Assembly (NCBI GenBank): GCA_963680875.1
Contig: OY804589.1
Coordinates: 28,870,962-28,934,961 of the forward strand
Direction: 5' to 3'
From: Bathymodiolus brooksi
Lineage: Eukaryota > Mollusca > Bivalvia > Mytilida > Modiolidae
DNA: 64,000 nt
The position numbers and the translations under genes were made by a program. Shown piece by piece: positions 39,497 through 53,400 of the stretch; positions within the stretch are counted from its first letter, which is position 1, and each line of letters opens with the position of its first letter. The notes beneath the pieces are model-generated. The model searched no databases. It saw nothing but the letters and a program-made list of their open reading frames with translations, and was not told where the DNA came from.

Positions 39497-42400
39497 AGAG
39501 TTGACCCATGTTTTGTTAGAGAGTTGACTCATGTTTTGTTTGTGAGTTGACCCATGTTTTGTTTGAGAGTAGACCCATGTTTTGTTAGAGAGTAGACCCA
39601 TGTTTTGCTTGAGAGTTGACTCATGATTTGTCTGAGAGTTGACCCATGTTTTGTTAGAGAGTTGACTCATGATTTGTTTGAGTGTTGACTCATGTTTTGT
39701 TTGAGCGTTGAATCATGTTTTGTTTGTGAGTTGACCCATGTTTTGTTTGAGAGTTGACTCATGTTTTGTTAGAGAGTTGACCCATGTTTTGTTTGAGAGT
39801 TGACTCATGTTTTGTTTGAGAGTTGACCCATGTTTTGTTTGTGAGTTGACCCATGTTTTGTTAGAGAGTTGACCCATGTTTTGTTAGAGAGTTGACCCAT
39901 GTTTTGTTTGAGAGTTGACCCATGTTTTGTTTGTGAGTTGACCCATGTTTTGTTAGAGAGTTGACCCATGTTTTGTTAGAGAGTTGACCCATGTTTTGCT
40001 TGTGAGTTGACCCATGTTTTGTTAGAGAATTGACCCATGTTTTGTTAGAGAGTTGACCCATGTTTTGTTTGAGAGTTGACTCATGTTTTGTTTGTGAGTT
40101 GACCCATGTTTTGTTTGTGAGTTGACCCATGTTTTGTTTGAAAGTTGACCCATGTTTTGTTAGAGAGTTGACTCATGTTTTGTTTGAAAATTGACCCATG
40201 TTTTGTTAGAGAGTTGACTCATGTTTTGTTAGAGAGTTGACCCATGTTTTGTTAGAGAGTTGACTCATGATTTGTTTGAGTGTTGACTCATGTTTTGTTT
40301 GAGCGTTGACTCATGATTTGTTAGAGAGTAGACCCATGTTTTGTTTGAGAGTTGACCTATGTTTTGTTTGAGAGTTGACTCATGTTTTGTTAGAGAGTTG
40401 ACCCATGTTTTGTTAGAGACTTGACCCATGTTTTGTTAGAGAGTTGACCCATGTCTTGTTTGAGAGTTGATTCATGTTTTGTTTGAGAGTTAACTCATGT
40501 TTTGTTAGGGAGTTAACTCATGTTTTGTTTGTGAGTTGACTCATGATTTGTTTGAGTGTTGACTCATGTTTTGTTTGAGTGTTGACCCATGTTTTGTTAG
40601 AGAGTAGACCCATGTTTTGCTTGAGACTTGACTCATGTTTTGTTAGAGAGTTGACCCATGTTTTGTTAGAGAGTTGACCCATGTTTTGTTTGAGAGTTGA
40701 CTCATGTTTTGTTAGAGAGTTGACCCATGTTTTGTTAGAGAGTTTACCCATGTTTTGTTAGAGAGTTGACCCATGTTTTGTTAGAGAGTTGACTCATGTT
40801 TTGTTTGTGAGTTGACCCATGTTTTGTTTGAGTGTTGACCCATGTTTTGTTAGAGAGTAGACCCATGTTTTGCTTGAGAGTTGACTCATGTTTTGTTAGA
40901 GAGTTGACCCATGTTTTGTTAGAGAGTTGACTCATGATTTGTTTGAGTGTTGACTCATGTTTTGTTTGAGCGTTGACTCATGATTTGCTAGAGAGTAGAC
41001 CCATGTTTTGTTTGAGAGTTGACCCATGTTTTGTTAGAGAGTTGACCCATGTTTTGTTAGAGAGTTGACCCATGTTTTGTTTGAGAGTTAACTCATGTTT
41101 TGTTTGTGAGTTGACCCATATTTTGTTTGAGAGTTGACTCATGTTTTGTTAGAGAGTTGACTCATGTTTTGTTTGTGAGTTGAGCCATGTTTTGTTAGAG
41201 AGTTGACCCATGTTTTGTTAGAGAGTTGACTCATATTTTGTTTGAGTGTTGACTCATGTTTTGTTTGAGAGTTGACTCATGATTTGTTTGAGAGTTGACT
41301 CATGTTTTGTTTGAGAGTTGACTCATATTTTGTTAGAGTGTTGATTCATGTTTTGTTTGAGAGTTAACTCATGTTTTGTTAGCTAGTTGACTCATGTTTT
41401 GTTTGAGTGTTGACCCATGTTTTGTTTGAGAGTTGACTCATGTTTTGTTTGAGAGTTGACTCATGTTTTGTTAGAGAGTTGATCCATGCTTTGTTAGAGA
41501 GTTGACCCATGTTTTGTTTGAGAGATGACTCATGTTTTGTTTGTGAGTTGACCCATGTTTTGTTTGAGAGTTGACCCATGTTTTGTTAAAGAGTTGACTC
41601 ATGTTTTGTTTGTGAGTTGACCCATGTTTTTTTTAGAGAGTTGACCCATGTTTTGTTAGAGAGTTGACTCATGTTTTGTTTGAGAGTTGACCCTTGTTTT
41701 GTTTGAGAGTTGACTCATGTTTTGTTTGAAAATTGACCCATGTTTTGTTAGAGAGTTGACTCATGTTTTGTTTGTGAGTTGACCCATGTTTTGTTTGAGA
41801 GTTAACTCATGTTTTGTTAGAGAGTTGACTCATGTTTTGTTTGTGAGTTGACATATGTTTTGTTTGAGAGTTGACTCATGCTTTGTTTGTGAGTTGACCC
41901 ATGCTTTGTTAGAGAGTAGACCCATGTTTTGTTAGAGAGTTGACTCATGTTTTGTTGTGAGTTGACCCATGTTTTGTTTGAGAGTTGACTCATGTTTTGT
42001 TAGAGAGTTGACTCATGTTTTGTTACAGAGTTGACCCATGTTTTGTTAGAGAGTTGACTCATGTTTTGTTTGTGAGTTGACCCATGTTTTGTTAGAGAGT
42101 TGACCCATGTTTTGTTTGAGAGTTGACTCATGTTTTGTTTGTGAGTTGACCCATGTTTTGTTTGAGAGTTGACTCATGTTTTGTTTGTGAGCTGACCCAT
42201 GTTTTTTTAGAGAGTTGACCCATGTTTTGTTAGAGAGTTGACCCATGTTTTGTGTGAGAGTTGACTCATGTTTTGTTTGTGAGTTGACCCATGTTTTGTT
42301 AGAAAGTTGACTCATGTTTTGTTAGAGAGTTGACCCATGTTTTGTTTGAGAGTTGACTCATGTTTTGTTAGAGTTGACCCATGTTTTGTTAGAGAGTTGA

Positions 42401-43799
42401 CTCATGTTTTGTTAGAGAGTTGACCCATGTTTTGTTAGAGAGTTGACTCATGTTTTGTTTGTGAGATGACCCATGTTTTGTTTGAGTGTTGACTCATGTT
42501 TTGTTAGAGAGTAGACCCATGTTTTGCTTGAGAGTTGAATCATGTTTTGTTAGAGAGTTGACCCATGTTTTGTTAGAGAGTTGACTCATGATTTGTTTGA
42601 GCGTTGACTCATGATTTGTTAGAGAGTAGACCCATGTTTTGTTTGAGAGTTGACCCATGTTTTGTTTGAAAGTTGACTCATGTTTTGTTAGAGAGTTGAC
42701 CCATGTTTTGTTAGAGAGTTAACTCATGATTTGTTTGAGTGTTGACTCATGTTTTGTTTGAGTGTTGACTCATGATTTGTTAGAGAGTAGACCCATGTTT
42801 TGTTTGAGAGTTGACCGATGATTTGTTAGAGAGTTGACTCATGTTTTGTTTGTGAGTTGACCCATGTTTTGTTAGAGAGTTGACCCATGTTTTGTTAGAG
42901 AGCTGACTCATGTTTTGTTTGAGAGTTGACCCATGTTTGTTTGAGAATTGACACATGTTTTGTTTGAAAATTGATCCATGTTTTGTTAGAGAGTTGTCTC
43001 ATGTTTTGTTTGTGAGTTGACCCATGTTTTGTTTGAAAGTTGACCCATGTTTTGTTAGAGATTTTACCCATGTTTTGTTAGAGAGTTGACTCATGTTTTG
43101 TTTGTGAGTTGACCCATGTTTTGTTTGAGAGTTGACCCATGTTTTGTTAGAGAGTTGACTCATGTTTTGTTTGTGAGTTGACTCATGTTTTGTTAGAGAG
43201 TTGACCTATGTTTTGTTAGAGTTGACTCATGTTTTGTTTGAGAGTTGACCCATGTTTTGTTTGAGAGTTGACTCATGTTTTGTTTGAAAATTGTTCCATG
43301 TTTTGTTAGAGAGTTGACTCATGTTTTGTTTGTGAGTTGACTCATGTTTTGTTTGAAAGTTGACCCATGTTTTGTTAGAGAGTTGACCCATGTTTTGTTT
43401 GAAAATTGACCCATGTTTTGCTAGAGAGTTGACTCATGTTTTGTTTGTGAGTTGACCCATGTTTTGTTTGAGAGTTGACTCATGTTTTGTTTGTGAGTTG
43501 ACCCATGTTTTGTTAGAGAGTTGACCCATGTTTTGTTAGAGAGTTGACTCATGTTTTGTTTGAGTGTTGACTCATGTTTTGTTTGAGAGTTGACTCATGA
43601 TTTGTTTGAGAGTTGACTCATGTTTTGTTTGAGAGTTGAATCATATTTTGTTAGAGTATTGATTCATGTTTTGTTTGAGAGTTAACTCATGTTTTGTTAG
43701 GAAGTTGACTCATGTTTTGTTTGAGTGTTGACCCATGTTTTGTTTGAGAGTTGACTCATGTTTTTTTGAGAGTTGACTCATGTTTTGTTAGAGAGTTGA
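39497..43799. repeat. Block B2, copy of B1
   Basis: Continues the T4-to-B alignment at offset about 9,218 from T2/B1. ATGTCTTG is near 40,453, GTTAGCTAG at 41,378 and the GTTGTGAG 21-mer near 41,957. Differences include GTTGATCCATG near 41,482, GACATATG near 41,852, a GACCGATGATTTG monomer near 42,813 and a net three-monomer loss by 42,946. Confidence 0.75.
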
Positions 43800-44395
43800 C
43801 CCATGTTTTGTTAGAGAGTTGACCCATGTTTTGTTTGAGAGTTGACTCATGTTTTGTTTGTGAGTTGACCCATATTTTGTTTGAGAGTTGACTCATGTTT
43901 TGTTAGAGAGTTGACTCATGTTTTGTTTGTGAGTTGAGCCATGTTTTGTTAGAGAGTTGACCCATGTTTTGTTAGAGAGTTGACTCATATTTTGTTTGAG
44001 TGTTGACTCATGTTTTGTTTGAGAGTTGACTCATGATTTGTTTGAGAGTTGACTCATGTTTTGTTTGAGAGTTGACTCATATTTTGTTAGAGTGTTGATT
44101 CATGTTTTGTTTGAGAGTTAACTCATGTTTTGTTAGCTAGTTGACTCATGTTTTGTTTGAGTGTTGACCCATGTTTTGTTTGAGAGTTGACTCATGTTTT
44201 GTTTGAGAGTTGACTCATGTTTTGTTAGAGAGTTGACCCATGCTTTGTTAGAGAGTTGACCCATGTTTTGTTTGAGAGATGACTCATGTTTTGTTTGTGA
44301 GTTGACCCATGTTTTGTTTGAGAGTTGACCCATGTTTTGTTAAAGAGTTGACTCATGTTTTGTTTGTGAGTTGACCCATGTTTTTTTTAGAGAGT

Positions 44396-45749
44396 TGACC
44401 CATGTTTTGTTAGAGAGTTGACTCATGTTTTGTTTGAGAGTTGACCCTTGTTTTGTTTGAGAGTTGACTCATGTTTTGTTTGAAAATTGACCCATGTTTT
44501 GTTAGAGAGTTGACTCATGTTTTGTTTGTGAGTTGACCCATGTTTTGTTTGAGAGTTAACTCATGTTTTGTTAGAGAGTTGACTCATGTTTTGTTTGTGA
44601 GTTGACACATGTTTTGTTTGAGAGTTGACTCATGCTTTGTTTGTGAGTTGACCCATGCTTTGTTAGAGAGTAGACCCATGTTTTGTTAGAGAGTTGACTC
44701 ATGTTTTGTTGTGAGTTGACCCATGTTTTGTTTGAGAGTTGACTCATGTTTTGTTAGAGAGTTGACTCATGTTTTGTTACAGAGTTGACCCATGTTTTGT
44801 TAGAGAGTTGACTCATGTTTTGTTTGTGAGTTGACCCATGTTTTGTTAGAGAGTTGACCCATGTTTTGTTTGAGAGTTGACTCATGTTTTGTTTGTGAGT
44901 TGACCCATGTTTTGTTTGAGAGTTGACTCATGTTTTGTTTGTGAGTTGACCCATGTTTTTTTAGAGAGTTGACCCATGTTTTGTTAGAGAGTTGACCCAT
45001 GTTTTGTGTGAGAGTTGACTCATGTTTTGTTTGTGAGTTGACCCATGTTTTGTTAGAAAGTTGACTCATGTTTTGTTAGAGAGTTGACCCATGTTTTGTT
45101 TGAGAGTTGACTCATGTTTTGTTAGAGTTGACCCATGTTTTGTTAGAGAGTTGACTCATGTTTTGTTAGAGAGTTGACCCATGTTTTGTTAGAGAGTTGA
45201 CTCATGTTTTGTTTGTGAGATGACCCATGTTTTGTTTGAGTGTTGACTCATGTTTTGTTAGAGAGTAGACCCATGTTTTGCTTGAGAGTTGAATCATGTT
45301 TTGTTAGAGAGTTGACCCATGTTTTGTTAGAGAGTTGACTCATGATTTGTTTGAGCGTTGACTCATGATTTGTTAGAGAGTAGACCCATGTTTTGTTTGA
45401 GAGTTGACCCATGTTTTGTTTGAAAGTTGACTCATGTTTTGTTAGAGAGTTGACCCATGTTTTGTTAGAGAGTTAACTCATGATTTGTTTGAGTGTTGAC
45501 TCATGTTTTGTTTGAGTGTTGACTCATGATTTGTTAGAGAGTAGACCCATGTTTTGTTTGAGAGTTGACCGATGTTTTGTTAGAGAGTTGACTCATGTTT
45601 TGTTTGTGAGTTGACCCATGTTTTGTTTTAGAGTTGACCCATGTTTTGTTAGAGAGTTGACTCATGTTTTGTTTGTGAGTTGACCCATGTTTTGTTAGAG
45701 AGTTGACCCATGTTTTGTTAGAGAGCTGACTCATGTTTTGTTTGTGAGT
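44396..45749. repeat. 1,354-bp nested duplication, copy 1 (C1)
   Basis: GACCCTTG, CATGCTTTG, the GTTGTGAG 21-mer, GTTACAGAG and GTGTGAGAG markers all recur 1,354 bp later. The length is 59 monomers minus 3 bp, from 21- and 22-mers. Confidence 0.85.
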
Positions 45750-47100
45750 TGACCCATGTTTTGTTAGAGAGTTGACTCATGTTTTGTTTGAGAGTTGACC
45801 CTTGTTTTGTTTGAGAGTTGACTCATGTTTTGTTTGAAAATTGACCCATGTTTTGTTAGAGAGTTGACTCATGTTTTGTTTGTGAGTTGACCCATGTTTT
45901 GTTTGAGAGTTAACTCATGTTTTGTTAGAGAGTTGACTCATGTTTTGTTTGTGAGTTGACACATGTTTTGTTTGAGAGTTGACTCATGCTTTGTTTGTGA
46001 GTTGACCCATGCTTTGTTAGAGAGTAGACCCATGTTTTGTTAGAGAGTTGACTCATGTTTTGTTGTGAGTTGACCCATGTTTTGTTTGAGAGTTGACTCA
46101 TGTTTTGTTAGAGAGTTGACTCATGTTTTGTTACAGAGTTGACCCATGTTTTGTTAGAGAGTTGACTCATGTTTTGTTTGTGAGTTGACCCATGTTTTGT
46201 TAGAGAGTTGACCCATGTTTTGTTTGAGAGTTGACTCATGTTTTGTTTGTGAGTTGACCCATGTTTTGTTTGAGAGTTGACTCATGTTTTGTTTGTGAGT
46301 TGACCCATGTTTTTTTAGAGAGTTGACCCATGTTTTGTTAGAGAGTTGACCCATGTTTTGTGTGAGAGTTGACTCATGTTTTGTTTGTGAGTTGACCCAT
46401 GTTTTGTTAGAAAGTTGACTCATGTTTTGTTAGAGAGTTGACCCATGTTTTGTTTGAGAGTTGACTCATGTTTTGTTAGAGTTGACCCATGTTTTGTTAG
46501 AGAGTTGACTCATGTTTTGTTAGAGAGTTGACCCATGTTTTGTTAGAGAGTTGACTCATGTTTTGTTTGTAAGATGACCCATGTTTTGTTTGAGTGTTGA
46601 CTCATGTTTTGTTAGAGAGTAGACCCATGTTTTGCTTGAGAGTTGAATCATGTTTTGTTAGAGAGTTGACCCATGTTTTGTTAGAGAGTTGACTCATGAT
46701 TTGTTTGAGCGTTGACTCATGATTTGTTAGAGAGTAGACCCATGTTTTGTTTGAGAGTTGACCCATGTTTTGTTTGAAAGTTGACTCATGTTTTGTTAGA
46801 GAGTTGACCCATGTTTTGTTAGAGAGTTAACTCATGATTTGTTTGAGTGTTGACTCATGTTTTGTTTGAGTGTTGACTCATGATTTGTTAGAGAGTAGAC
46901 CCATGTTTTGTTTGAGAGTTGACCGATGTTTTGTTAGAGAGTTGACTCATGTTTTGTTTGTGAGTTGACCCATGTTTTGTTTTAGAGTTGACCCATGTTT
47001 TGTTAGAGAGTTGACTCATGTTTTGTTTGTGAGTTGACCCATGTTTTGTTAGAGAGTTGACCCATGTTTTGTTAGAGAGCTGACTCATGTTTTGTTTGAG
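45750..47100. repeat. 1,354-bp nested duplication, copy 2 (C1)
   Basis: Same marker order as copy 1, with a private GTAAGATGACC near 46,571 in place of GTGAGATGACC. Just after it comes the CATGTTTGTTTG 22-mer (about 47,110), absent after copy 1. Confidence 0.85.
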
Positions 47101-50100
47101 AGTTGACCCATGTTTGTTTGAGAATTGACCCATGTTTTGTTTGAAAATTGATCCATGTTTTGTTAGAGAGTTGTCTCATGTTTTGTTTGTGAGTTGACCC
47201 ATGTTTTGTTTGAAAGTTGACCCATGTTTTGTTAGAGATTTTACCCATGTTTTGTTAGAGAGTTGACTCATGTTTTGTTTGTGAGTTGACCCATGTTTTG
47301 TTTGAGAGTTGACCCATGTTTTGTTAGAGAGTTGACTCATGTTTTGTTTGTGAGTTGACTCATGTTTTGTTAGAGAGTTGACCCATGTTTTGTTAGAGTT
47401 GACTCATGTTTTGTTTGAGAGTTGACCCATGTTTTGTTTGAGAGTTGACTCATGTTTTGTTTGAAAATTGTTCCATGTTTTGTTACAGAGTTGACTCATG
47501 TTTTGTTTGTGAGTTGACTCATGTTTTGTTTGAGAGTTGACCCATGTTTTGTTAGAGAGTTGACCCATGTTTTGTTTGAAAATTGACCCATGTTTTGCTA
47601 GAGAGTTGACTCATGTTTTGTTTGTGAGTTGACCCATGTTTTGTTTGAGAGTTGACTCATGTTTTGTTTGTGAGTTGACCCATGTTTTGTTAGAGAGTTG
47701 ACCCATGTTTTGTTAGAGAGTTGACTCATGTTTTGTTTGAGTGTTGACTCATGTTTTGTTTGAGAGTTGACTCATGATTTGTTTGAGAGTTGACTCATGT
47801 TTTGTTTGAGAGTTGAATCATATTTTGTTAGAGTATTGATTCATGTTTTGTTTGAGAGTTAACTCATGTTTTGTTAGGGAGTTGACTCATGTTTTGTTTG
47901 AGTGTTGACCCATGTTTTGTTTGAGAGTTGACTCATGTTTTGTTTGAGAGTTGACTCATGTTTTGTTAGAGAGTTGACCCATGTTTTGTTAGAGAGTTGA
48001 CCCATGTTTTGTTTGAGAGTTGACTCATGTTTTGTTTGTGAGTTGACCCATATTTTGTTTGAGAGTTGACTCATGTTTTGTTAGAGAGTTGACTCATGTT
48101 TTGTTTTTGAGTTGACCCATGTTTTGTTAGAGAGTTGACCCATGATTTGTTTGAGAGTTGACTCATGTTTTGTTTGAGTGTTGACTCATGTTTTGTTTGA
48201 GAATTGAATCATGATTTGTTTGAGAGTTGACTCATGTTTTGTTTGAGAGTTGACTCATATTTTGTTAGAGTGTTGATTCATGCTTTGTTTGAGAGTTAAC
48301 TCATGTTTTGTTAGAGAGTTGACTCATGATTTGTTTGAGAGTTGACTCATGTTTTGTTTGAGAGTTGACCCATGTTTTGTTTGAGAGTTGACTCATGTTT
48401 TGTTTGAGAGTTGACCCATGTTTTGCTTGAGAGTTGACTCATGTTTTGTTTGTGAGTTGACCCATGTTTTGTTTGAGAGTTGACTCATGTTTTGTTTGTG
48501 AGTTGACCCATGTTTTGTTAGAGAGTTGACCCATGTTTTGTTAGAGAGTTGACCCATGTTTTGTTTGAGAGTTGACTCATGTTTTGTTTGTGAGTTGACC
48601 CATGTTTTGTTAGAGAGTTGACCCATGTTTTGTTAGAGAGTTGACCCATGTTTTGTTTGTGAGTTGACCCATATTTTGTAAGAGAGTTGACCCATGTTTT
48701 GTAAGAGAGTTGACCCGTGTTTTGTTTGTGAGTTGACTCATGATTTGTTTGAGTGTTGACTCATGTTTTGTTTGAGTGTTGACCCATATTTTGTTAGAGA
48801 GTAGACCCATGTTTTGCTTGAGAGTTGACTCATGTTTTGTTAGAGAGTTGACCCATGTTTTGTTAGAGAGTTGACCCATGTTTTGTTTGAGAGTTGACTC
48901 ATGTTTTGTTAGAGAGTTGACCCATGTTTTGTTAGAGAGTTGACTCATGTTTTGTTAGAGAGTTGACCCATGTTTTGTTAGAGAGCTGACTCATGTTTTG
49001 TTTGTGAGTTGACCCATGTTTTGTTTGAGAGTAGACCCATGTTTTGTTAGAGAGTAGACCCATGTTTTGCTTGAGAGTTGACTCATGATTTGTCTGAGAG
49101 TTGACCCATGTTTTGTTAGAGAGTTGACTCATGATTTGTTTGAGTGTTGACTCATGTTTGTTTGAGCGTTGAATCATGTTTTGTTTGTGAGTTGACCCAT
49201 GTTTTGTTTGAGAGTTGACCCATGTTTTGTTAGAGAGTTGACCCATGTTTTGTTTGAGAGTTGACTCATGTTTTGTTTGAGAGTTGACCCATGTTTTGTT
49301 TGTGAGTTGACCCATGTTTTGTTAGAGAGTTGACCCATGTTTTGTTTGAGAGTTGACCCATGTTTTGTTTGTGAGTTGACCCATGTTTTGTTAGAGAGTT
49401 GACCCATGTTTTGTTAGAGAGTTGACCCATGTTTTGCTTGTGAGTTGACCCATGTTTTGTTAGAGAATTGACCCATGTTTTGTTAGAGAGTTGACCCATG
49501 TTTTGTTTGAGAGTTGACTCATGTTTTGTTTGTGAGTTGACCCATGTTTTGTTTGTGAGTTGACCCATGTTTTGTTTGAAAGTTGACCCATGTTTTGTTA
49601 GAGAGTTGACTCATGTTTTGTTTGAAAATTGACCCATGTTTTGTTAGAGAGTTGACTCATGTTTTGTTAGAGAGTTGACCCATGTTTTGTTAGAGAGTTG
49701 ACTCATGATTTGTTTGAGTGTTGACTCATGTTTTGTTTGAGCGTTGACTCATGATTTGTTAGAGAGTAGACCCATGTTTTGTTTGAGAGTTGACCTATGT
49801 TTTGTTTGAGAGTTGACTCATGTTTTGTTAGAGAGTTGACCCATGTTTTGTTAGAGACTTGACCCATGTTTTGTTAGAGAGTTGACCCATGTCTTGTTTG
49901 AGAGTTGATTCATGTTTTGTTTGAGAGTTAACTCATGTTTTGTTAGGGAGTTAACTCATGTTTTGTTTGTGAGTTGACTCATGATTTGTTTGAGTGTTGA
50001 CTCATGTTTTGTTTGAGTGTTGACCCATGTTTTGTTAGAGAGTAGACCCATGTTTTGCTTGAGAGTTGACTCATGTTTTGTTAGAGAGTTGACCCATGTT

Positions 50101-50483
50101 TTGTTAGAGAGTTGACCCATGTTTTGTTTGAGAGTTGACTCATGTTTTGTTAGAGAGTTGACCCATGTTTTGTTAGAGAGTTTACCCATGTTTTGTTAGA
50201 GAGTTGACCCATGTTTTGTTAGAGAGTTGACTCATGTTTTGTTTGTGAGTTGACCCATGTTTTGTTTGAGTGTTGACCCATGTTTTGTTAGAGAGTAGAC
50301 CCATGTTTTGCTTGAGAGTTGACTCATGTTTTGTTAGAGAGTTGACCCATGTTTTGTTAGAGAGTTGACTCATGATTTGTTTGAGTGTTGACTCATGTTT
50401 TGTTTGAGCGTTGACTCATGATTTGCTAGAGAGTAGACCCATGTTTTGTTTGAGAGTTGACCCATGTTTTGTTAGAGAGTTGA

Positions 50484-53400
50484 CCCATGTTTTGTTAGAG
50501 AGTTGACCCATGTTTTGTTTGAGAGTTAACTCATGTTTTGTTTGTGAGTTGACCCATATTTTGTTTGAGAGTTGACTCATGTTTTGTTAGAGAGTTGACT
50601 CATGTTTTGTTTGTGAGTTGAGCCATGTTTTGTTAGAGAGTTGACCCATGTTTTGTTAGAGAGTTGACTCATATTTTGTTTGAGTGTTGACTCATGTTTT
50701 GTTTGAGAGTTGACTCATGATTTGTTTGAGAGTTGACTCATGTTTTGTTTGAGAGTTGACTCATATTTTGTTAGAGTGTTGATTCATGTTTTGTTTGAGA
50801 GTTAACTCATGTTTTGTTAGCTAGTTGACTCATGTTTTGTTTGAGTGTTGACCCATGTTTTGTTTGAGAGTTGACTCATGTTTTGTTTGAGAGTTGACTC
50901 ATGTTTTGTTAGAGAGTTGACCCATGCTTTGTTAGAGAGTTGACCCATGTTTTGTTTGAGAGATGACTCATGTTTTGTTTGTGAGTTGACCCATGTTTTG
51001 TTTGAGAGTTGACCCATGTTTTGTTAAAGAGTTGACTCATGTTTTGTTTGTGAGTTGACCCATGTTTTTTTTAGAGAGTTGACCCATGTTTTGTTAGAGA
51101 GTTGACTCATGTTTTGTTTGAGAGTTGACCCTTGTTTTGTTTGAGAGTTGACTCATGTTTTGTTTGAAAATTGACCCATGTTTTGTTAGAGAGTTGACTC
51201 ATGTTTTGTTTGTGAGTTGACCCATGTTTTGTTTGAGAGTTAACTCATGTTTTGTTAGAGAGTTGACTCATGTTTTGTTTGTGAGTTGACACATGTTTTG
51301 TTTGAGAGTTGACTCATGCTTTGTTTGTGAGTTGACCCATGCTTTGTTAGAGAGTAGACCCATGTTTTGTTAGAGAGTTGACTCATGTTTTGTTGTGAGT
51401 TGACCCATGTTTTGTTTGAGAGTTGACTCATGTTTTGTTAGAGAGTTGACTCATGTTTTGTTACAGAGTTGACCCATGTTTTGTTAGAGAGTTGACTCAT
51501 GTTTTGTTTGTGAGTTGACCCATGTTTTGTTAGAGAGTTGACCCATGTTTTGTTTGAGAGTTGACTCATGTTTTGTTTGTGAGTTGACCCATGTTTTGTT
51601 TGAGAGTTGACTCATGTTTTGTTTGTGAGTTGACCCATGTTTTTTTAGAGAGTTGACCCATGTTTTGTTAGAGAGTTGACCCATGTTTTGTGTGAGAGTT
51701 GACTCATGTTTTGTTTGTGAGTTGACCCATGTTTTGTTAGAAAGTTGACTCATGTTTTGTTAGAGAGTTGACCCATGTTTTGTTTGAGAGTTGACTCATG
51801 TTTTGTTAGAGTTGACCCATGTTTTGTTAGAGAGTTGACTCATGTTTTGTTAGAGAGTTGACCCATGTTTTGTTAGAGAGTTGACTCATGTTTTGTTTGT
51901 GAGATGACCCATGTTTTGTTTGAGTGTTGACTCATGTTTTGTTAGAGAGTAGACCCATGTTTTGCTTGAGAGTTGAATCATGTTTTGTTAGAGAGTTGAC
52001 CCATGTTTTGTTAGAGAGTTGACTCATGATTTGTTTGAGCGTTGACTCATGATTTGTTAGAGAGTAGACCCATGTTTTGTTTGAGAGTTGACCCATGTTT
52101 TGTTTGAAAGTTGACTCATGTTTTGTTAGAGAGTTGACCCATGTTTTGTTAGAGAGTTAACTCATGATTTGTTTGAGTGTTGACTCATGTTTTGTTTGAG
52201 TGTTGACTCATGATTTGTTAGAGAGTAGACCCATGTTTTGTTTGAGAGTTGACCGATGTTTTGTTAGAGAGTTGACTCATGTTTTGTTTGTGAGTTGACC
52301 CATGTTTTGTTTTAGAGTTGACCCATGTTTTGTTAGAGAGTTGACTCATGTTTTGTTTGTGAGTTGACCCATGTTTTGTTAGAGAGTTGACCCATGTTTT
52401 GTTAGAGAGCTGACTCATGTTTTGTTTGTGAGTTGACCCATGTTTTGTTAGAGAGTTGACTCATGTTTTGTTTGAGAGTTGACCCTTGTTTTGTTTGAGA
52501 GTTGACTCATGTTTTGTTTGAAAATTGACCAATGTTTTGTTAGAGAGTTGACTCATGTTTTGTTTGTGAGTTGACCCATGTTTTGTTTGAGAGTTAACTC
52601 ATGTTTTGTTAGAGAGTTGACTCATGTTTTGTTTGTGAGTTGACACATGTTTTGTTTGAGAGTTGACTCATGCTTTGTTTGTGAGTTGACCCATGCTTTG
52701 TTAGAGAGTAGACCCATGTTTTGTTAGAGAGTTGACTCATGTTTTGTTGTGAGTTGACCCATGTTTTGTTTGAGAGTTGACTCATGTTTTGTTAGAGAGT
52801 TGACTCATGTTTTGTTACAGAGTTAACCCATGTTTTGTTAGAGAGTTGACTCATGTTTTGTTTGTGAGTTGACCCATGTTTTGTTAGAGAGTTGACCCAT
52901 GTTTTGTTTGAGAGTTGACTCATGTTTTGTTTGTGAGTTGACCCATGTTTTGTTTGAGAGTTGACTCATGTTTTGTTTGTGAGTTGACCCATGTTTTTTT
53001 AGAGAGTTGACCCATGTTTTGTTAGAGAGTTGACCCATGTTTTGTGTGAGAGTTGACTCATGTTTTGTTTGTGAGTTGACCCATGTTTTGTTAGAAAGTT
53101 GACTCATGTTTTGTTAGAGAGTTGACCCATGTTTTGTTTGAGAGTTGACTCATGTTTTGTTAGAGAGTTGACCCATGTTTTGTTAGAGAGTTGACTCATG
53201 TTTTGTTTGTAAGATGACCCATGTTTTGTTTGAGTGTTGACTCATGTTTTGTTTGTAAGATGACCCATGTTTTGTTTGAGTGTTGACTCATGTTTTGTTA
53301 GAGAGTAGACCCATGTTTTGCTTGAGAGTTGAATCATGTTTTGTTAGAGAGTTGACCCATGTTTTGTTAGAGAGTTGACTCATGTTTTGTTTGTAAGATG

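Larger units (their letters stand above)
43800..50483. repeat. Super-repeat C1 (6,684 bp)
   Basis: Tandem with C2: GTTGAGCC at 43,933 and 50,617, GTTAGCTAG near 44,134 and 50,818. Its parts have different closest relatives. The first about 1.9 kb matches 41.1-43.0 kb at offset 2,754. From 45,750 to about 48,900 it matches 32.4-35.5 kb at offset 13,372. From about 49.0 kb to its end it matches 39.5-41.0 kb at offset about 9,438. This mosaic suggests assembly by unequal exchange between B-type copies. Confidence 0.8.

Noticed and set aside
48932..49315. 127-codon open frame, minus strand
   Set aside because: It is pure satellite translation with a 23-residue repeat. 1- and 2-bp indels and stop-making transitions recur freely in sister copies, there is no start context, and an identical-type peptide is readable in the other frames.
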